64,000 nt of DNA, from positions 19,794,668 to 19,858,667 of the forward strand of contig CM044960.1 in NCBI GenBank assembly GCA_024516035.1, given 5' to 3'. The notes beneath the pieces were generated by a model, which made no database searches, was not told where the DNA came from, and saw only the letters and a program-made list of their open reading frames with translations. The position numbers were made by a program, and so were the translations under genes. The stretch comes from Bactericera cockerelli. Taxonomy: Eukaryota; Arthropoda; Insecta; Hemiptera; Triozidae. Below, in pieces: positions 25,601-37,893 of the stretch. Each line of letters opens with the position of its first letter. Position 1 is the first letter of the stretch.

Positions 25601-28600
25601 TTTCCTCTTGCTCTCTCTTCCCCCCTCTCCTCTAAAGTACCTGGAAGAGAATCTCTCGGAAAACTCTTCTCGCGAGAGGAAATTGACTCTCTAACATTCT
25701 GCCGAGCAAACTCTCTCGCAAGTTAAGTTTTGCGTTCCGGAAAGGAAAGTGCTTTATTGTCAACACTGTAAACTTTTTCCGTCGATGGTATTGAATATTA
25801 TGAGTTCCTGTCGTAATGACTTGTTTCACAGGAAAATGAATGCAATTATGTGCACAATGTCATTGAACATGAACCTGCAGGACTATGGTGGCTGATCAAT
25901 ATTCATACAGCACACAGTACAACATGTACAGGGTGCCTAAGGAATTGAATAATCTTCTACGGTTAAAACTATTTCCAAGCTTGTCCTACCGTTTGTATGA
26001 TTGGACTTGGACTTATTTTGTCATGCGTCCATTACATATCCACATTAATTTCCATTAATTTGTTGAATCACAAAACTATTTTAATGATTTTGAAAATTAA
26101 ATCTCTTTCTATTTTACCGTAAAATCAGCAAAGTAAAAACTGTATTTTTCCAAAATGTTAATGGATGTGTTTGGGTTTTACTGTACCACCCAATATTATG
26201 TTTCTGCTAGTTGTTTACTGTAACATACCTATATTCCTTGAATATGTTTCTGTCTATCGACAGAAGGTTCTGTGTAGACGATATGAGGTACAACCTAGTT
26301 TCTGATGTTTCTATATTCCTATGTATTGATGCTATGAGGTACCTAATGACACTTTGAACAGTTTCTAACCCCTTGCACGTTCGGTTTCCTCCGTCTTGTT
26401 CAATTACTTTAATATCGACGGAACGTGATAGGTGAACGTGTGTTCTGGCTATGCATGTGGAGGTGCTAAGAATTTATGTGTGTCTATGTTCGGGGTTCTT
26501 GGTTTTAATAAGGCTCCTGGGAATAAGTACAAGTTTTAGAATTAATTATCTCCATAATGGATATGTAGTATGTGCACACCAGTTTGATTAGGTGATTAGG
26601 ATGTGTTTCCCACATCGAGCGAAATTTTCACAAAAACCACCACATACGTGTTAGAGTGCAGGGAGACACAATTTTTTGTGTTTGAGAGAGTGCTTTCTCA
26701 AGTGTCTCTTTAAACTTGAGGCAAATTGAACGAGGATTTACCCTACATATGGCGGCATTGTCTCACATCAACAACCCTCATTAACCCAGCCTAGATTGGC
26801 AGGGAATAGCCAGTATCCCGATGGTTTAAACCTCTCTAACTCCGTCCTAATCTTGCTTGATTTATCAGAACTGTTTATTTCTTATTTTTTGCTTCAGTTA
26901 TAATATCATTTTCTTTCTTCATATTATTATATAAATCAAAAACCTCAGCAACACGCTGAATTGGAATAATATTAATTATTGTTAATTTATTTTTAATTGT
27001 AATTTTGTATATAATTTATTCCAAATAAAGCTTTATTTATTTATTATACAAATCTAATGATCATATTTTATACGGTCTTCATCTAATAGATGTGTCCCGA
27101 TAAAACTCACTTGAATGTCTGTTTGCCGTAATGGTTGGAATGGGAGATCACTAGCACCCGTTTCTCAGAGGAGCTATTGTTGGTGTGATGAGTTTTTAAT
27201 TAGATCAATTTTGTCTTTATCTCTCTGCACTTTATCTCTCTCTCTCTCTCTTTCGCTGGAATTTGAAGAATTTTCTTGCTCATTTCCTATTCTCTAATGA
27301 AGTCGATGTTTTCGGCAGCTTTGTTCCAATTAGCGCCTGAAGATTCCTTACACTAAATTATCTGGTGATTCCCTCTGGCTGTGGAATGACATGGGAGATC
27401 TTCATTGAGATTTCGATAACAAGTAAGAGCGATGATGCTCCATGATTGGTTTACAAAGAAAGCCGCTTCTGTGAGTTGTTGCTTGTGCTCTTGACCTTGG
27501 TTGAATATGTGAGAATTAAAAGAATTGTAGGAGGAAAAAAAAGGAACAAGATGTTTGACATTTTGAATATAATACACTCAGAGAGTGAGGAAAAGAGGAA
27601 TGGAATTTTTTTTAAAAGGATTTCGAAAAAGAACAACTCTTCTCTTTTCATAAATCCCTCAAAGGATATATTTTGGCGGCATTTTTTTTGAAAAGGGATA
27701 AGAATAGCAGCGCCCTTCACCAGGGAGACAAGGAAAACTAATGCGAGGTAAAATATTATCCCTTGTCAAGATGAGACGACATTTCCTTAGAGTCCTCTCC
27801 CCCCCTCCATCCTGCCAGGTACTTGACAAGCGAAAACCTGGGTGCTTGAATGTGTCGACACCAAGTAATTTGTACAGGGACATTTATCCCTAATCTTCCC
27901 TTCCTTTTCTCCCCTTCCCTCTCCCTCTCCTGTTCCTATTTTCAAATTTTATCTTCACTGAGGAAATGGCCTCTATCATCTTCTTGAGCTAAATAGTTTT
28001 ATAGACCCCCGCTTTGTATCTTTGGATAGTGGGGTAGATCTATGCTGATACGGAAACACCATAATATATTTATCAAAAAAACGAACAATTATGTTAGTTC
28101 GTGGTTTTAAAATTCTAACTTCATACATTTATTCATTTGTATGTATGCAAATATGTAGGTACGTTTGAATTCATCCCGCATGTCAGATTGCTACTTTTCG
28201 ACCTCATCAGTAATATGAAAGTGTCTCGAATAAAATTCTATTGGTCGATTGAGATTTGCCCTGCTTGTACACGGGCATGCGTCAGCAGAGACTTTTCTCA
28301 AGCTCGCGGCCTTGAGAACGAGGCCTGGACAGGAAACCCAAGCCAAAAATGTCAGTTATACTCTGCTGAGCTTTCAGCTCTCATCTCATTTCCAAGGAAA
28401 TAACCCGGAAGGCGAGTGATGTGGAAGGGGTCTTATATTAGGGGAAGGAAAACAAAAGACACAGGAATGACAGGGACGATAGGAACAGAAATATGGGGGA
28501 GGTAAGGAGAGAACATATTGAGGGGAAGGAGAAGTGTGTCCTCGAGAGAACAGGACGCGATGGAGGAGTGGACGAGGAGGTGAGGTGAGGAAATGTAGAG

Positions 28601-31600
28601 TTCTCAGTGAGGATGATAGCACTTGACGCAGAGGTCACCTTGCTTTCTAATGACAGCTAATCACAGGTTGAGGTCAGGTAAAGCATCTGTGCTTCATAAT
28701 AAAAATCTGGAACTCGGGAGTCCTACAGTGCCAGTGCTTCAGTTAATGAAACTTAACAATGGGTAAGTGAGAATGGAATTCGGTCTCAAGGTGAAGAAAC
28801 TCAAAACATCCCCTTCCCGAGGAGAGGAGATTCCTTTCTCAACTAGCTGAAGAAGTTTGAACACAAGGAGGTAAACTTTGAGGTACAATGAACTGCATTC
28901 ATTAATGTACCGGGTGAGAAGTAGAGGTAATTATTACAAAGCATACTCGTAATATACGGACCTAGAGTACCAGCTTAGGGAGAATTAGTTCAGCTGATGT
29001 TTTATTATGTTGTATAACCCATCAGTACTAGAATGGCCTTGAAATTTCGTTTTTTTGTACCAGTTCAGAGACCGGTTCCCACTAAGTTTTGTTTCAAACC
29101 ATTAAACCAATTAATTTCTCTTAAGGGTATTACCTACTCTATTAATGTTGGTAGTAAAAAAAACATCAACAATTTGAGACCGGTTGATGATTCCATGTTC
29201 CTCGGATAGAGACATTCCATTGTGTTGGTATCCCGTGTAGATCATACTACTAAATGACTACTCCAATTAATGTGTGAGAAATTTAGGAAAATTCAGTCTC
29301 ATTTTAGATTTTTTGTCTTGGTTGAAAAAGGAGACATTGCCGTCGTGGTACATTCATAAAAGATGATGTTCTGTGGCGTAACAACTGAATATTGTGTCAT
29401 GTTAAATGAGATGTTTTTACTAAAGACACTCACCATACACAACAAAGAAAGGTTCACTTATAATGATGTAATAGCGATGTATCTTCTACAAATGTACAAG
29501 ACTGTAACCTGTAACCCACAACACTATTTCCTGAGAACCCAAAGCTGATGGGCCGAAGGTTGAACCTATATTTGCTTTCATGTCTTGATGATCTGAAGTT
29601 CTGAACCCAAGTAAATACTAGCCTTTGCTGTCTCCTCCACGGAAGACATATATTCCGTTTGCTAATCCTTTATCCTTGCTGTCCTTCCTCCTGTGTCAAT
29701 ACTCCGGCACCCTAGGCCTTGTATTGTTTGAAGTAGGCGTTGTGTGATTGGGGGTGGGGCAGAATACACAACACGGCATTTCATCCTCTCCGTGTAATAA
29801 GGCAAACACACGCACATGGTGGGGTGGCCCGCTGCCTCTTCGGATACCCTGGATTCGGATTCCGTGGTCACCATTTAATTTTTCAAAGTGCACATTATAA
29901 ATAATTGACCAACTATGTTTTTCTATCTACCTACACAACCTTCACATTTGGATATAGACTAGACATAAGAATCAGCGTATAATATAATGTGTAAAGTTGA
30001 ATTGAAAAGCACTCATGTTATTTCGGTATGGTTGGTTATATTGGAGTTACTCACAAAAAACCTCTTATTCAGAAGAGGGTGTTTAGACTAAGTGTATATT
30101 TCCTTTTTTTCCTGGTGGCCCTCCCACTATAACTCAGCATTTCCTAATATAACCAGTAGAGTGAACATTGGTCGTTGAAACTTTCTCGTTTTCGACACCC
30201 AAGGGTTCCTTCCTTATGCTCTGGGTTCTCCTTGCTATACATTTTATATTTAATTCGAACCATATTCTTCTCCAGATATACATATGTATGTAGAGCAGAC
30301 AATGTAGGTATGAAGTTTTAATACCTACATATAATTTTTAGAGTTATCAACTTCGTATACTAGTAGTGAATCGTGTACATTATTTTTGCTCCCTTTTGAA
30401 GTTGTCTACTACAAGTAGCGATTTTTAATTTCAATTTACAAAAATTCCAGTAATTATTTAAACTTACGGAATCTTTTTAATTTTTCCCTCCTGTTTATAA
30501 CACGGTATTATTTGTTTGTGTTTTGCTAGTCTAGTCATCTTTTGTATAAATTTGAAAAGGCTTAAAAAATCATTAACTTTGAAATAAAACATTGAAAGTG
30601 AAGGAAACGAGTTTTCATGAAGCATTGAATGTGCTCCCTTTACTTACCAAACCATCCCTAACAGCCACCACACATGCACTGCACACAAAAGTGGGAAAAT
30701 TAATAAGAAAAACATAATAATAATAATCACATTTCGAAAAAGCTAGGAAAGCTAGCAGCGTTTTATATTCCGGCGCGTGCTATTTCTTAGTGGGCTTGAT
30801 TTTACGCCACCCGGCTCGTGTTTCAGAATGCTGAGATCTCGGGTGATTGCTTTTAGTCTTTATAACTTGATCCGCCAATTATTTATATACGTTTACTTCC
30901 TCTCAACTAGTCAATCAGATCACTGAAAGCATAGAAAGCTGTTGGGTCGTATTTTCAGATCTGGTTCTTAATAATTATCTCGTATGAGAATTACTTGGTG
31001 ACTTTTTTGGTTAAGAATCATTTCTGAAGAGCTAGGGTCGAGGCAAAAGGTAGCTAGTGTCACTTTCTTTCTACACCCTACGTTTATAAAGTCCCCTTTC
31101 GCTATTCCCAATAACTTCCATTAATAATTTCGTGATAGAGATGTTGTTTTCATATGAGTTGCAATCAACAAACTCACTTTAAGCTGTGTTCAGCACGTGT
31201 TCCTGGATTTCTTTCAAATATCTGAAACTTGTATGTATTACCTCATGGGAAAACTTTTGCCATCTATGCATGATGTTGAGGGGCACAGGAAGCAAGTAAA
31301 GAAAAATATCGTTTTCCGGCAAAAATTGTTTGTTTACTCCACAGGGTTGCAAGACGGGCACGCGAGCTTTCATGTTACATTTCTATCCTCACACCTCTGA
31401 GCACTGGGGAGGAGACATGCCCTGGTTAATCCGTCTCCTCTCCCTTCTCCATCTCATTTTCAATTTCTCTCACTCCTATATCTTTCTTGGTCTCCTTGTT
31501 CTTCTCAATTTCTAAATCATCTGGAACATCTTCAATCTCTACTTTACGTAGCACAAACCCCATGCTCCATACTAACTGCCACTGCCAGTTGCTAAACTTG

Positions 31601-32150
31601 GTAGTAAAACACATCATCATATAGGACTATTGACTAGCTGCCATATAGATTTTCACAGCTCGCAATCTATTTCTTCATCTGCGGTTGCACTGTGGGCACA
31701 CAATGACCATCATAGGCAAAGCGTAATAAAGGACAACAAAATATTCATGCAGTACACCAATCCACACAATATTGTAATTTATGTATTGTTAGTTTAAAAG
31801 CCCCCTTCACACTTCTCCTACCTTTTTCGCATTTTACTTTTCCATATGGCTCCAACTATGCGTGCAGTGTTCATGTTTAAACTTTGAAAATACTCAGTTC
31901 ATAGATCGGTCTGGTATTGATAGTTGCAAAATGCAAATTTTATTCCGCAGACCATGCGTTGCATACAAATACCTGGTATGTTCCTGATAGTTCGCACTGC
32001 TTGAGAATTGAGTGTTTCCAAGTTAAATCTATCTGAACATGCGTCGCATATTAATTTCCTTGTAACAAAGATCAGGGTATGCAGGAATCGTATGATGTAG
32101 GCTCAGAGGGTTTGTTCCCTTCTTTTCAAGTAATACACTTGCAATATGCC

Positions 32151-33424
32151 TGTTCAGTCTTTCAACCGAACACAATTTGGGTTTTTTCCCAAACATAATT
32201 TCTCACGAGATTCATTTTAAGTTCCACGAAATAATATTACCTAATGTAATATTTCTTGTGATCTTTCCTCGCAAAAGTCCTTTGTCTTAAGGATCTAATA
32301 TCGCTTTATATATTTTTATGATAGCCCATTCATTTATTACCAATTTCCGGTATCTTTTTTGTAGGTATTTTACATTTATTACTTGTAATCTTTTTCTCGG
32401 TATGCGACAGAAAATGAATGCCTCAAATATTGTTCATTGGGTGACACATACCCTCATAATTCATATTTTTTCCTCATAACCTATTATAGTTACTATTTTT
32501 TATTGTTTTAAAGAATCTACCTAATCGATTCAGACATACCGTCTCGATCATAGAATATCAGGGACGGTCCATATATTTAGTCAATTTTTCCTCTAACTTC
32601 CCCTCATGGGAAATCCCAAGATTTGAACCTTTGGGACCTCCTCCTTGATTCTGATTGGTTTTACCGATTATGGTCTAAAGGCCGGAACAAACTCCTGCCG
32701 ATTTCCCCTTCGGAAGGAATCTTCTTAAAGGACTTGAGTTCAAATCTCAAGTCAGTCGTAAAGTCACTAACAAGTTGTGCAGTCACCAACCAGTCGTGAA
32801 GTCACTCGAAGTTGTACTTTACACTCCAACTCACTCGCAGTTGTAAATCTAACTCACCAGATACAATTTAGTCTCCAACTCACCAGCAGTTGCTCCCCGG
32901 TTGTACGTTAACTGTCAATTCGGTAATCACTCTTTTGGTACAAAGTGTTATTTTGCTTACCAGTTCTATTTCCCTCAAGTTTTCATTCTGTGTTTTTAAT
33001 TACTCTAAGTTCTCTCGCGAACAGGAACCAGTTGATACTTGAGTTTCTGACTGCCTAAAGTGTTATACAGTTTAAATCACCAAGATCTTCTTCTTCGGTG
33101 ATAATTGTTGCTTGGCATAGCTCAGACCCTTTTTCATCATCTAAATCATACAGTCCACTTTAATAACTCATAACTTACAACTTGTATAATTTCATATTTA
33201 CTAAGTTACACGTGTAAATTAATTGTGCTTTTATCAATAAACTCTACTCTCTTTAGTTGTTACTAATTTAACTTGCAGTGTTTTTAATCATCCGCCCTTA
33301 TTGTTATTTATGCTCTTATTGCTACCGAAGCAAAGCGTCGCGACCAAGTTTTTCGCGTTACGTGATTCTAACACCCCAACATATGGCGATAGCCCTGCTC
33401 TATCTTGCCCCCCACACAGAGACA
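32151..33424 (+). repeat. 5' LTR
   Basis: 1274 bp, TG...CA ends, matched base for base by the 3' LTR as far as I compared. A possible polyadenylation signal AATAAA is at 33236-33241. A stretch near 32750-32910 carries degenerate repeats of CAACTCAC, AGTCAC and CAGTTG words that could be transcription-factor sites. Promoter and R-region boundaries cannot be fixed from sequence alone. Confidence 0.93.
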
Positions 33425-33445
33425 TTGGTCCTTCGGGCCGGATGA
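33425..33445 (+). other. Putative primer-binding site
   Basis: Directly after the left LTR comes TTGGTCCTTCGGGCC. It contains TGG, the complement of a tRNA CCA end, and a TTCGGGCC stretch like a complemented T-arm region. The priming tRNA is not assigned. The untranslated leader continues to 33609. Confidence 0.5.
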
Positions 33446-33609
33446 ACTTTTGCCTGACTAGCTGTAAGTGTATAAAAATTATAATAACTATTGACATTTA
33501 ACTATTTTTTATTAATTTTGTATTTAACATTGGTCTATCACACGGCCATAACTAACTCTTAATTTTCTCGTGTTTTGTGTGTAAAACATCGTCTAACTAA
33601 AATTCAAAA

Positions 33610-35880
33610 ATGGCTCCTACAAAAGCCATGGTCAAACGTGACCTCCTAAAAATAACAAAGTCCATGCAATCAGCAAAGGACTACATCGAATCACCAGAGG
33701 AACCACATCTGGAATTTCTTGAGACAATGTGTAGAGACCTGATATTGCTTGCAGATCAATTAAAATCTCTGACAAGTGATATTTGGGACATCACATGCGA
33801 TGATGACCATCAAGACAAATCTGAATTCGATAAGTACGAGTCAGAAGCGAACACCTTAACCTCTCAGGTACGTGGGTTGATTAATAAATCAGCCCAGGAA
33901 ATCGAGCGGAGAAAAACTTCTTCTCCAGAACCTTCTCTGTCGCCTTCATCTCAAAACTCCAGTGTGGCAGCTCTACCACAAATAAGACTTCCACAAATTG
34001 AACTCCCTACGTTCAATGGTTCTCATGGCCAGTTCACTGATTTTCACAACACCTTCCAGTCGCTGGTGCATGAGAACGCTTCACTGACTTCAGTTCAGAA
34101 GCTGCACTACCTCCGGTCATGCCTCAAGGGACAAGCGGCCGAGGTAATTTCAGCTATTTCTATCTCAGAGGACAACTATAAGGTCGCTTGGGATCTTCTG
34201 GTACAACAGTACCAGAACCGAAGACGCATAGTGGAGACTCATCTCAATGCCGTCTTCAGCATTCCTGGTATTCCCAAGTTCGACAACGGTAAGGCCCTAT
34301 CCCATCTGTACAACGAGGTGCAGAAAAACCTCAAGGCCTTAGCTGCGCTCGATCTAGACCCGTCCTCTGGCTGCGGCGACATCATCTTGATCCATGTAGT
34401 CAAGCAGAAGCTCAACAACCACTTGCTCAAGGAATGGGAACTTGCTATTCACCATCTCCAAGACGAGCTTCCCACCCTGGCGCAATTCCTGGAGTTCCTG
34501 CTGAAGCACTCTCGAGTTCAAGAGGCGATGCAGTTCACTTCAGAGAATCGTCCAGGGCAAACAGTTAGCGGCAGTTCTGGAAGGAGCAATCTCCAAGGAC
34601 CAAATAAAGGTATGTGCCTAGCGTCCTCTATTAACAAATGTCCAGCTCCTTACTCTAGTCCTAGCTGTCCTTACTGTTTATCTGATCATTTTTTACATTC
34701 ATGTGATAATTTTAAATCACTCTCAGTGAAAGACAGAATTTATCAAGTTAAAAACTTTCACCTCTGTATAAATTGTCTGTCTCCCTCACACATTAAACCT
34801 GACTGCAAGTCCAGGTATTCTTGTTCTAAATGTAACAAAAGGCACCACACACTACTTCATCAATATCAAGATGAACAACCCCGGTCAGCTCCAATCACAC
34901 CCGTGAAAAATGTTCCTTGTACCTCACAAGGCACTGACCGAGAGAAAGCGCAAGCAGTGAATCTCACGCGTAATTTCTCTACCGCCTCACAGAGCTTTCA
35001 AAACGTTCTCTTGAGCTCTTGCTCTCAAAATACGTCTAACCTTCAGACTAAAACGGTTTTGCTAGCCACAGCTGTCGTCACTATGCACGACCGCGCTGGC
35101 AATCCACACAAACTCAGAGCCTTGTTAGATAACGGCTCACAATCTAACTTTATTTCCCAGAATGCATGTCAACTGCTTAAGTTGAAAGGGGAAAAATCCA
35201 ATACAACACTTGCCGGTATTGGTGGGGCAAAACTCGCCTCCACTCATTTTATTACTCACACCATTCATTCAAGTGACTATGCTTACAAACAGTCACTTGA
35301 CTTTATCATCTTGGCCAAGTTAACTCAAAACTTGCCAAATGAAAATATTGACATTTCTAGACTCAATATCCCTAACTCCATAAATCTAGCTGATCCAAAT
35401 TTCTACATGTCTGGTCCTATTGATCTTATCATAGGATCAGAGTTATTCTTCTCGCTCTTGTGTATTGGACAGAAGAAACTGGGTCCATCTTTGCCCATTC
35501 TTACTAAAACCAGGCTCGGCTGGATTATATCAGGTCCTCTTCACTCTTCTTCAAAGAGACCTACTATTAAAAATAGTTTCCTTGCCACTCGGTTTGAACC
35601 AAAACCCAAAAATATTTCTTTGCGTGAATCCAACACATTCAATTTTAATCCACTCAATTCACGTCCTCTAACTCCTATATCTACGGATCCCTCACACCTC
35701 TCTTTCCCAGCTCCTGGACATTTCTCGATAGGTGACGCGTTACAGGCACAACCTGAAAGGGATGTTTTCGACGTTCAAATGAATCGTCCGAACCGCTGGC
35801 AATTGGGCGATCGGACATGTTGTAAACGTCCATGCTGGCAAAGACGGCAACGTTCGAGTTGCTACCGTAAAAACCGCTAA
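33610..35880 (+). CDS. BEL/Pao gag-protease polyprotein with truncated pol tail
   Basis: The 756-residue frame starts at the first ATG after the leader (AAAATGGCT). Roughly residues 120-270 (LPQIELPTFNG onward) resemble the BEL gag domain (DUF1759 type). Residues about 350-420 hold Cys/His knuckles: CPYCLSDHFLHSC, CINCLSPSHIKPDC and CSKCNKRHHTLLH. Around residue 505, LLDNGSQSNFIS is the aspartic protease motif of the DUF1758/A16-like family, with Asn where Ser or Thr is usual after the Asp. LIIGSELFFSLL and LGWIISGPL complete that domain. At about residue 680 the text jumps to LNSRPLTPIS and PGHFSIGDALQ, which normally lie at the end of integrase, so the polymerase block is missing. After NRWQ (about residue 731) the reading goes out of frame for the last 25 residues. 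Presumably it makes virus-like particles; this is inferred from the family. Confidence 0.9.
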   Translation: MAPTKAMVKRDLLKITKSMQSAKDYIESPEEPHLEFLETMCRDLILLADQLKSLTSDIWDITCDDDHQDKSEFDKYESEANTLTSQVRGLINKSAQEIERRKTSSPEPSLSPSSQNSSVAALPQIRLPQIELPTFNGSHGQFTDFHNTFQSLVHENASLTSVQKLHYLRSCLKGQAAEVISAISISEDNYKVAWDLLVQQYQNRRRIVETHLNAVFSIPGIPKFDNGKALSHLYNEVQKNLKALAALDLDPSSGCGDIILIHVVKQKLNNHLLKEWELAIHHLQDELPTLAQFLEFLLKHSRVQEAMQFTSENRPGQTVSGSSGRSNLQGPNKGMCLASSINKCPAPYSSPSCPYCLSDHFLHSCDNFKSLSVKDRIYQVKNFHLCINCLSPSHIKPDCKSRYSCSKCNKRHHTLLHQYQDEQPRSAPITPVKNVPCTSQGTDREKAQAVNLTRNFSTASQSFQNVLLSSCSQNTSNLQTKTVLLATAVVTMHDRAGNPHKLRALLDNGSQSNFISQNACQLLKLKGEKSNTTLAGIGGAKLASTHFITHTIHSSDYAYKQSLDFIILAKLTQNLPNENIDISRLNIPNSINLADPNFYMSGPIDLIIGSELFFSLLCIGQKKLGPSLPILTKTRLGWIISGPLHSSSKRPTIKNSFLATRFEPKPKNISLRESNTFNFNPLNSRPLTPISTDPSHLSFPAPGHFSIGDALQAQPERDVFDVQMNRPNRWQLGDRTCCKRPCWQRRQRSSCYRKNR

Positions 35881-35932
35881 CGGCACTTTAAAACGGTGCG
35901 TTCAATGGTCATATTCATTACCAATTCAGTAA
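35804..35932 (+). pseudogene. Out-of-frame remnant of the BEL pol C-terminus
   Basis: In the +1 frame relative to the gag-protease ORF, 42 codons ending at TAA 35930-35932 contain GKDGNVRVATVKTANGTLKR. This is the characteristic end of BEL/Pao integrase-containing polyproteins. It overlaps the last 25 codons of the long ORF and runs past its stop. The segment that should connect NRWQ to this block (several dozen residues in related elements) is absent. This marks a second internal deletion that also shifted the frame. Confidence 0.8.
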
Positions 35933-36294
35933 CCCTTTATTATTCTTAGCCATTAATATTTATTTTTAATGTTTTACTACCATTGTCTACCTTACAAGTT
36001 TTATATCTCCTTTATTGTATGCCATTTTATTTGTACTTGTACTTTTTACGTACCATTTTTATTTTACATTTAACTATTAACTTTATTGATTACATTCTTA
36101 TATTGTAATGCTATCTCTAAAAAATTGTCAGTTTGCCATTAACAAAATTGCATTTCTCTAAAGCCAAATTATGGCTTGATTTTATCATGTATGTTCAACT
36201 GTACATACTCTAAATTATATAATGTCGCATACTTTTAATTATAATTTTCTAAGGTATTCTGTTGGAAACTAAAGTTTTCCAACGGGGGCCGGCA

Positions 36295-37568
36295 TGTTCA
36301 GTCTTTCAACCGAACACAATTTGGGTTTTTTCCCAAACATAATTTCTCACGAGATTCATTTTAAGTTCCACGAAATAATATTACCTAATGTAATATTTCT
36401 TGTGATCTTTCCTCGCAAAAGTCCTTTGTCTTAAGGATCTAATATCGCTTTATATATTTTTATGATAGCCCATTCATTTATTACCAATTTCCGGTATCTT
36501 TTTTGTAGGTATTTTACATTTATTACTTGTAATCTTTTTCTCGGTATGCGACAGAAAATGAATGCCTCAAATATTGTTCATTGGGTGACACATACCCTCA
36601 TAATTCATATTTTTTCCTCATAACCTATTATAGTTACTATTTTTTATTGTTTTAAAGAATCTACCTAATCGATTCAGACATACCGTCTCGATCATAGAAT
36701 ATCAGGGACGGTCCATATATTTAGTCAATTTTTCCTCTAACTTCCCCTCATGGGAAATCCCAAGATTTGAACCTTTGGGACCTCCTCCTTGATTCTGATT
36801 GGTTTTACCGATTATGGTCTAAAGGCCGGAACAAACTCCTGCCGATTTCCCCTTCGGAAGGAATCTTCTTAAAGGACTTGAGTTCAAATCTCAAGTCAGT
36901 CGTAAAGTCACTAACAAGTTGTGCAGTCACCAACCAGTCGTGAAGTCACTCGAAGTTGTACTTTACACTCCAACTCACTCGCAGTTGTAAATCTAACTCA
37001 CCAGATACAATTTAGTCTCCAACTCACCAGCAGTTGCTCCCCGGTTGTACGTTAACTGTCAATTCGGTAATCACTCTTTTGGTACAAAGTGTTATTTTGC
37101 TTACCAGTTCTATTTCCCTCAAGTTTTCATTCTGTGTTTTTAATTACTCTAAGTTCTCTCGCGAACAGGAACCAGTTGATACTTGAGTTTCTGACTGCCT
37201 AAAGTGTTATACAGTTTAAATCACCAAGATCTTCTTCTTCGGTGATAATTGTTGCTTGGCATAGCTCAGACCCTTTTTCATCATCTAAATCATACAGTCC
37301 ACTTTAATAACTCATAACTTACAACTTGTATAATTTCATATTTACTAAGTTACACGTGTAAATTAATTGTGCTTTTATCAATAAACTCTACTCTCTTTAG
37401 TTGTTACTAATTTAACTTGCAGTGTTTTTAATCATCCGCCCTTATTGTTATTTATGCTCTTATTGCTACCGAAGCAAAGCGTCGCGACCAAGTTTTTCGC
37501 GTTACGTGATTCTAACACCCCAACATATGGCGATAGCCCTGCTCTATCTTGCCCCCCACACAGAGACA
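36295..37568 (+). repeat. 3' LTR
   Basis: 1274 bp, an apparently identical copy of the left LTR at a constant offset of 4144. The AATAAA equivalent is at 37380-37385. Only 34 bp separate its end from the AG of the candidate ratchet site at 37601-37602. Confidence 0.93.
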
Positions 37569-37572
37569 ATGC

Positions 37573-37608
37573 CTAATTTCATCGTTCTCTCTTATGTTGC
37601 AGGTAATT
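37573..37608 (+). promoter_or_regulatory. Candidate recursive splice site (ratchet point) 3, abutting an LTR insertion
   Basis: CTAAT at 37573-37577, then TTCTCTCTTATGTTGCAG with AG at 37601-37602, and GTAATT from 37603. The presumed branch A (37576) is 26 nt from the AG. The right LTR of the BEL-like element ends at 37568, and its 5-bp target duplication (37569-37573) ends on the C of CTAAT. The insertion is therefore immediately upstream of the branch motif without altering it. Confidence 0.5.
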
Positions 37609-37848
37609 GATGTTCTCAGCTTCTGTACACTGCAAAGTTAGTCACGGCCCTGAGGTATTTTATCAGCACTTGAGCGCATAGACTTAAGACTAAATGAAAT
37701 GGTAGATGTCACCTCACACTGGGCTACTGAACCAAAGATTCGATGTAGTATAATACTTGAGATGTGATTCTAGTACATTTTGATGTATATTGCTGCGACT
37801 CTAGAATCTCTAGGTGTATATTGATCAATCTGAGTTTAAAAAATACAA

Positions 37849-37893
37849 AAACGAACACAATACTTCTATTATTAGAAATTTCTCGGAAGTAAT
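37849..37893 (-). repeat. Solo head fragment of the same repeat family
   Basis: The minus strand reads ACTTCCGAGAAATTTCTAAT, AATAGAAGTATTGTGTTCG and TTTTTG, matching the head of the copy ending at 61207. The remainder of the element is not recognisable here. Confidence 0.5.

Larger units (their letters stand above)
20226..32145. other. Unannotated, probably intronic
   Basis: Besides the SINE at 21500-21740 and the hairpin at 22504-22600, there is a short GC-rich island at 23750-23860 (GGCGGCGCCGCGGCGGC), purine-rich blocks at 24105-24190 and 28410-28610, and a TACAGGGTG box at 25927. No coding region was supported. Confidence 0.5.
32151..37568 (+). mobile_element. BEL/Pao-type LTR retrotransposon, internally deleted, recent insertion
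   Basis: A 5418-bp element. Two 1274-bp direct LTRs (32151-33424 and 36295-37568) begin TGTTCAG and end GACA. Compared line by line by eye they showed no difference. ATGCC is duplicated on both sides (32146-32150 and 37569-37573), a 5-bp target duplication as expected for BEL/Pao. A primer-binding-like site follows the left LTR, and a short G-run (GGGGGCC) lies just before the right LTR. The single long ORF has BEL-type gag, zinc knuckles and protease. Reverse transcriptase, RNase H and most of integrase are absent, and remnants of the pol C-terminus follow the protease directly. The element is therefore non-autonomous and would need enzymes in trans. Identical LTRs imply recent insertion. 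Orientation is the same as the inferred host gene. Confidence 0.92.

Noticed and set aside
33425..33445. Naming the priming tRNA of the BEL element
   Set aside because: The site looks right, but I could not match it to a specific tRNA without a database comparison.
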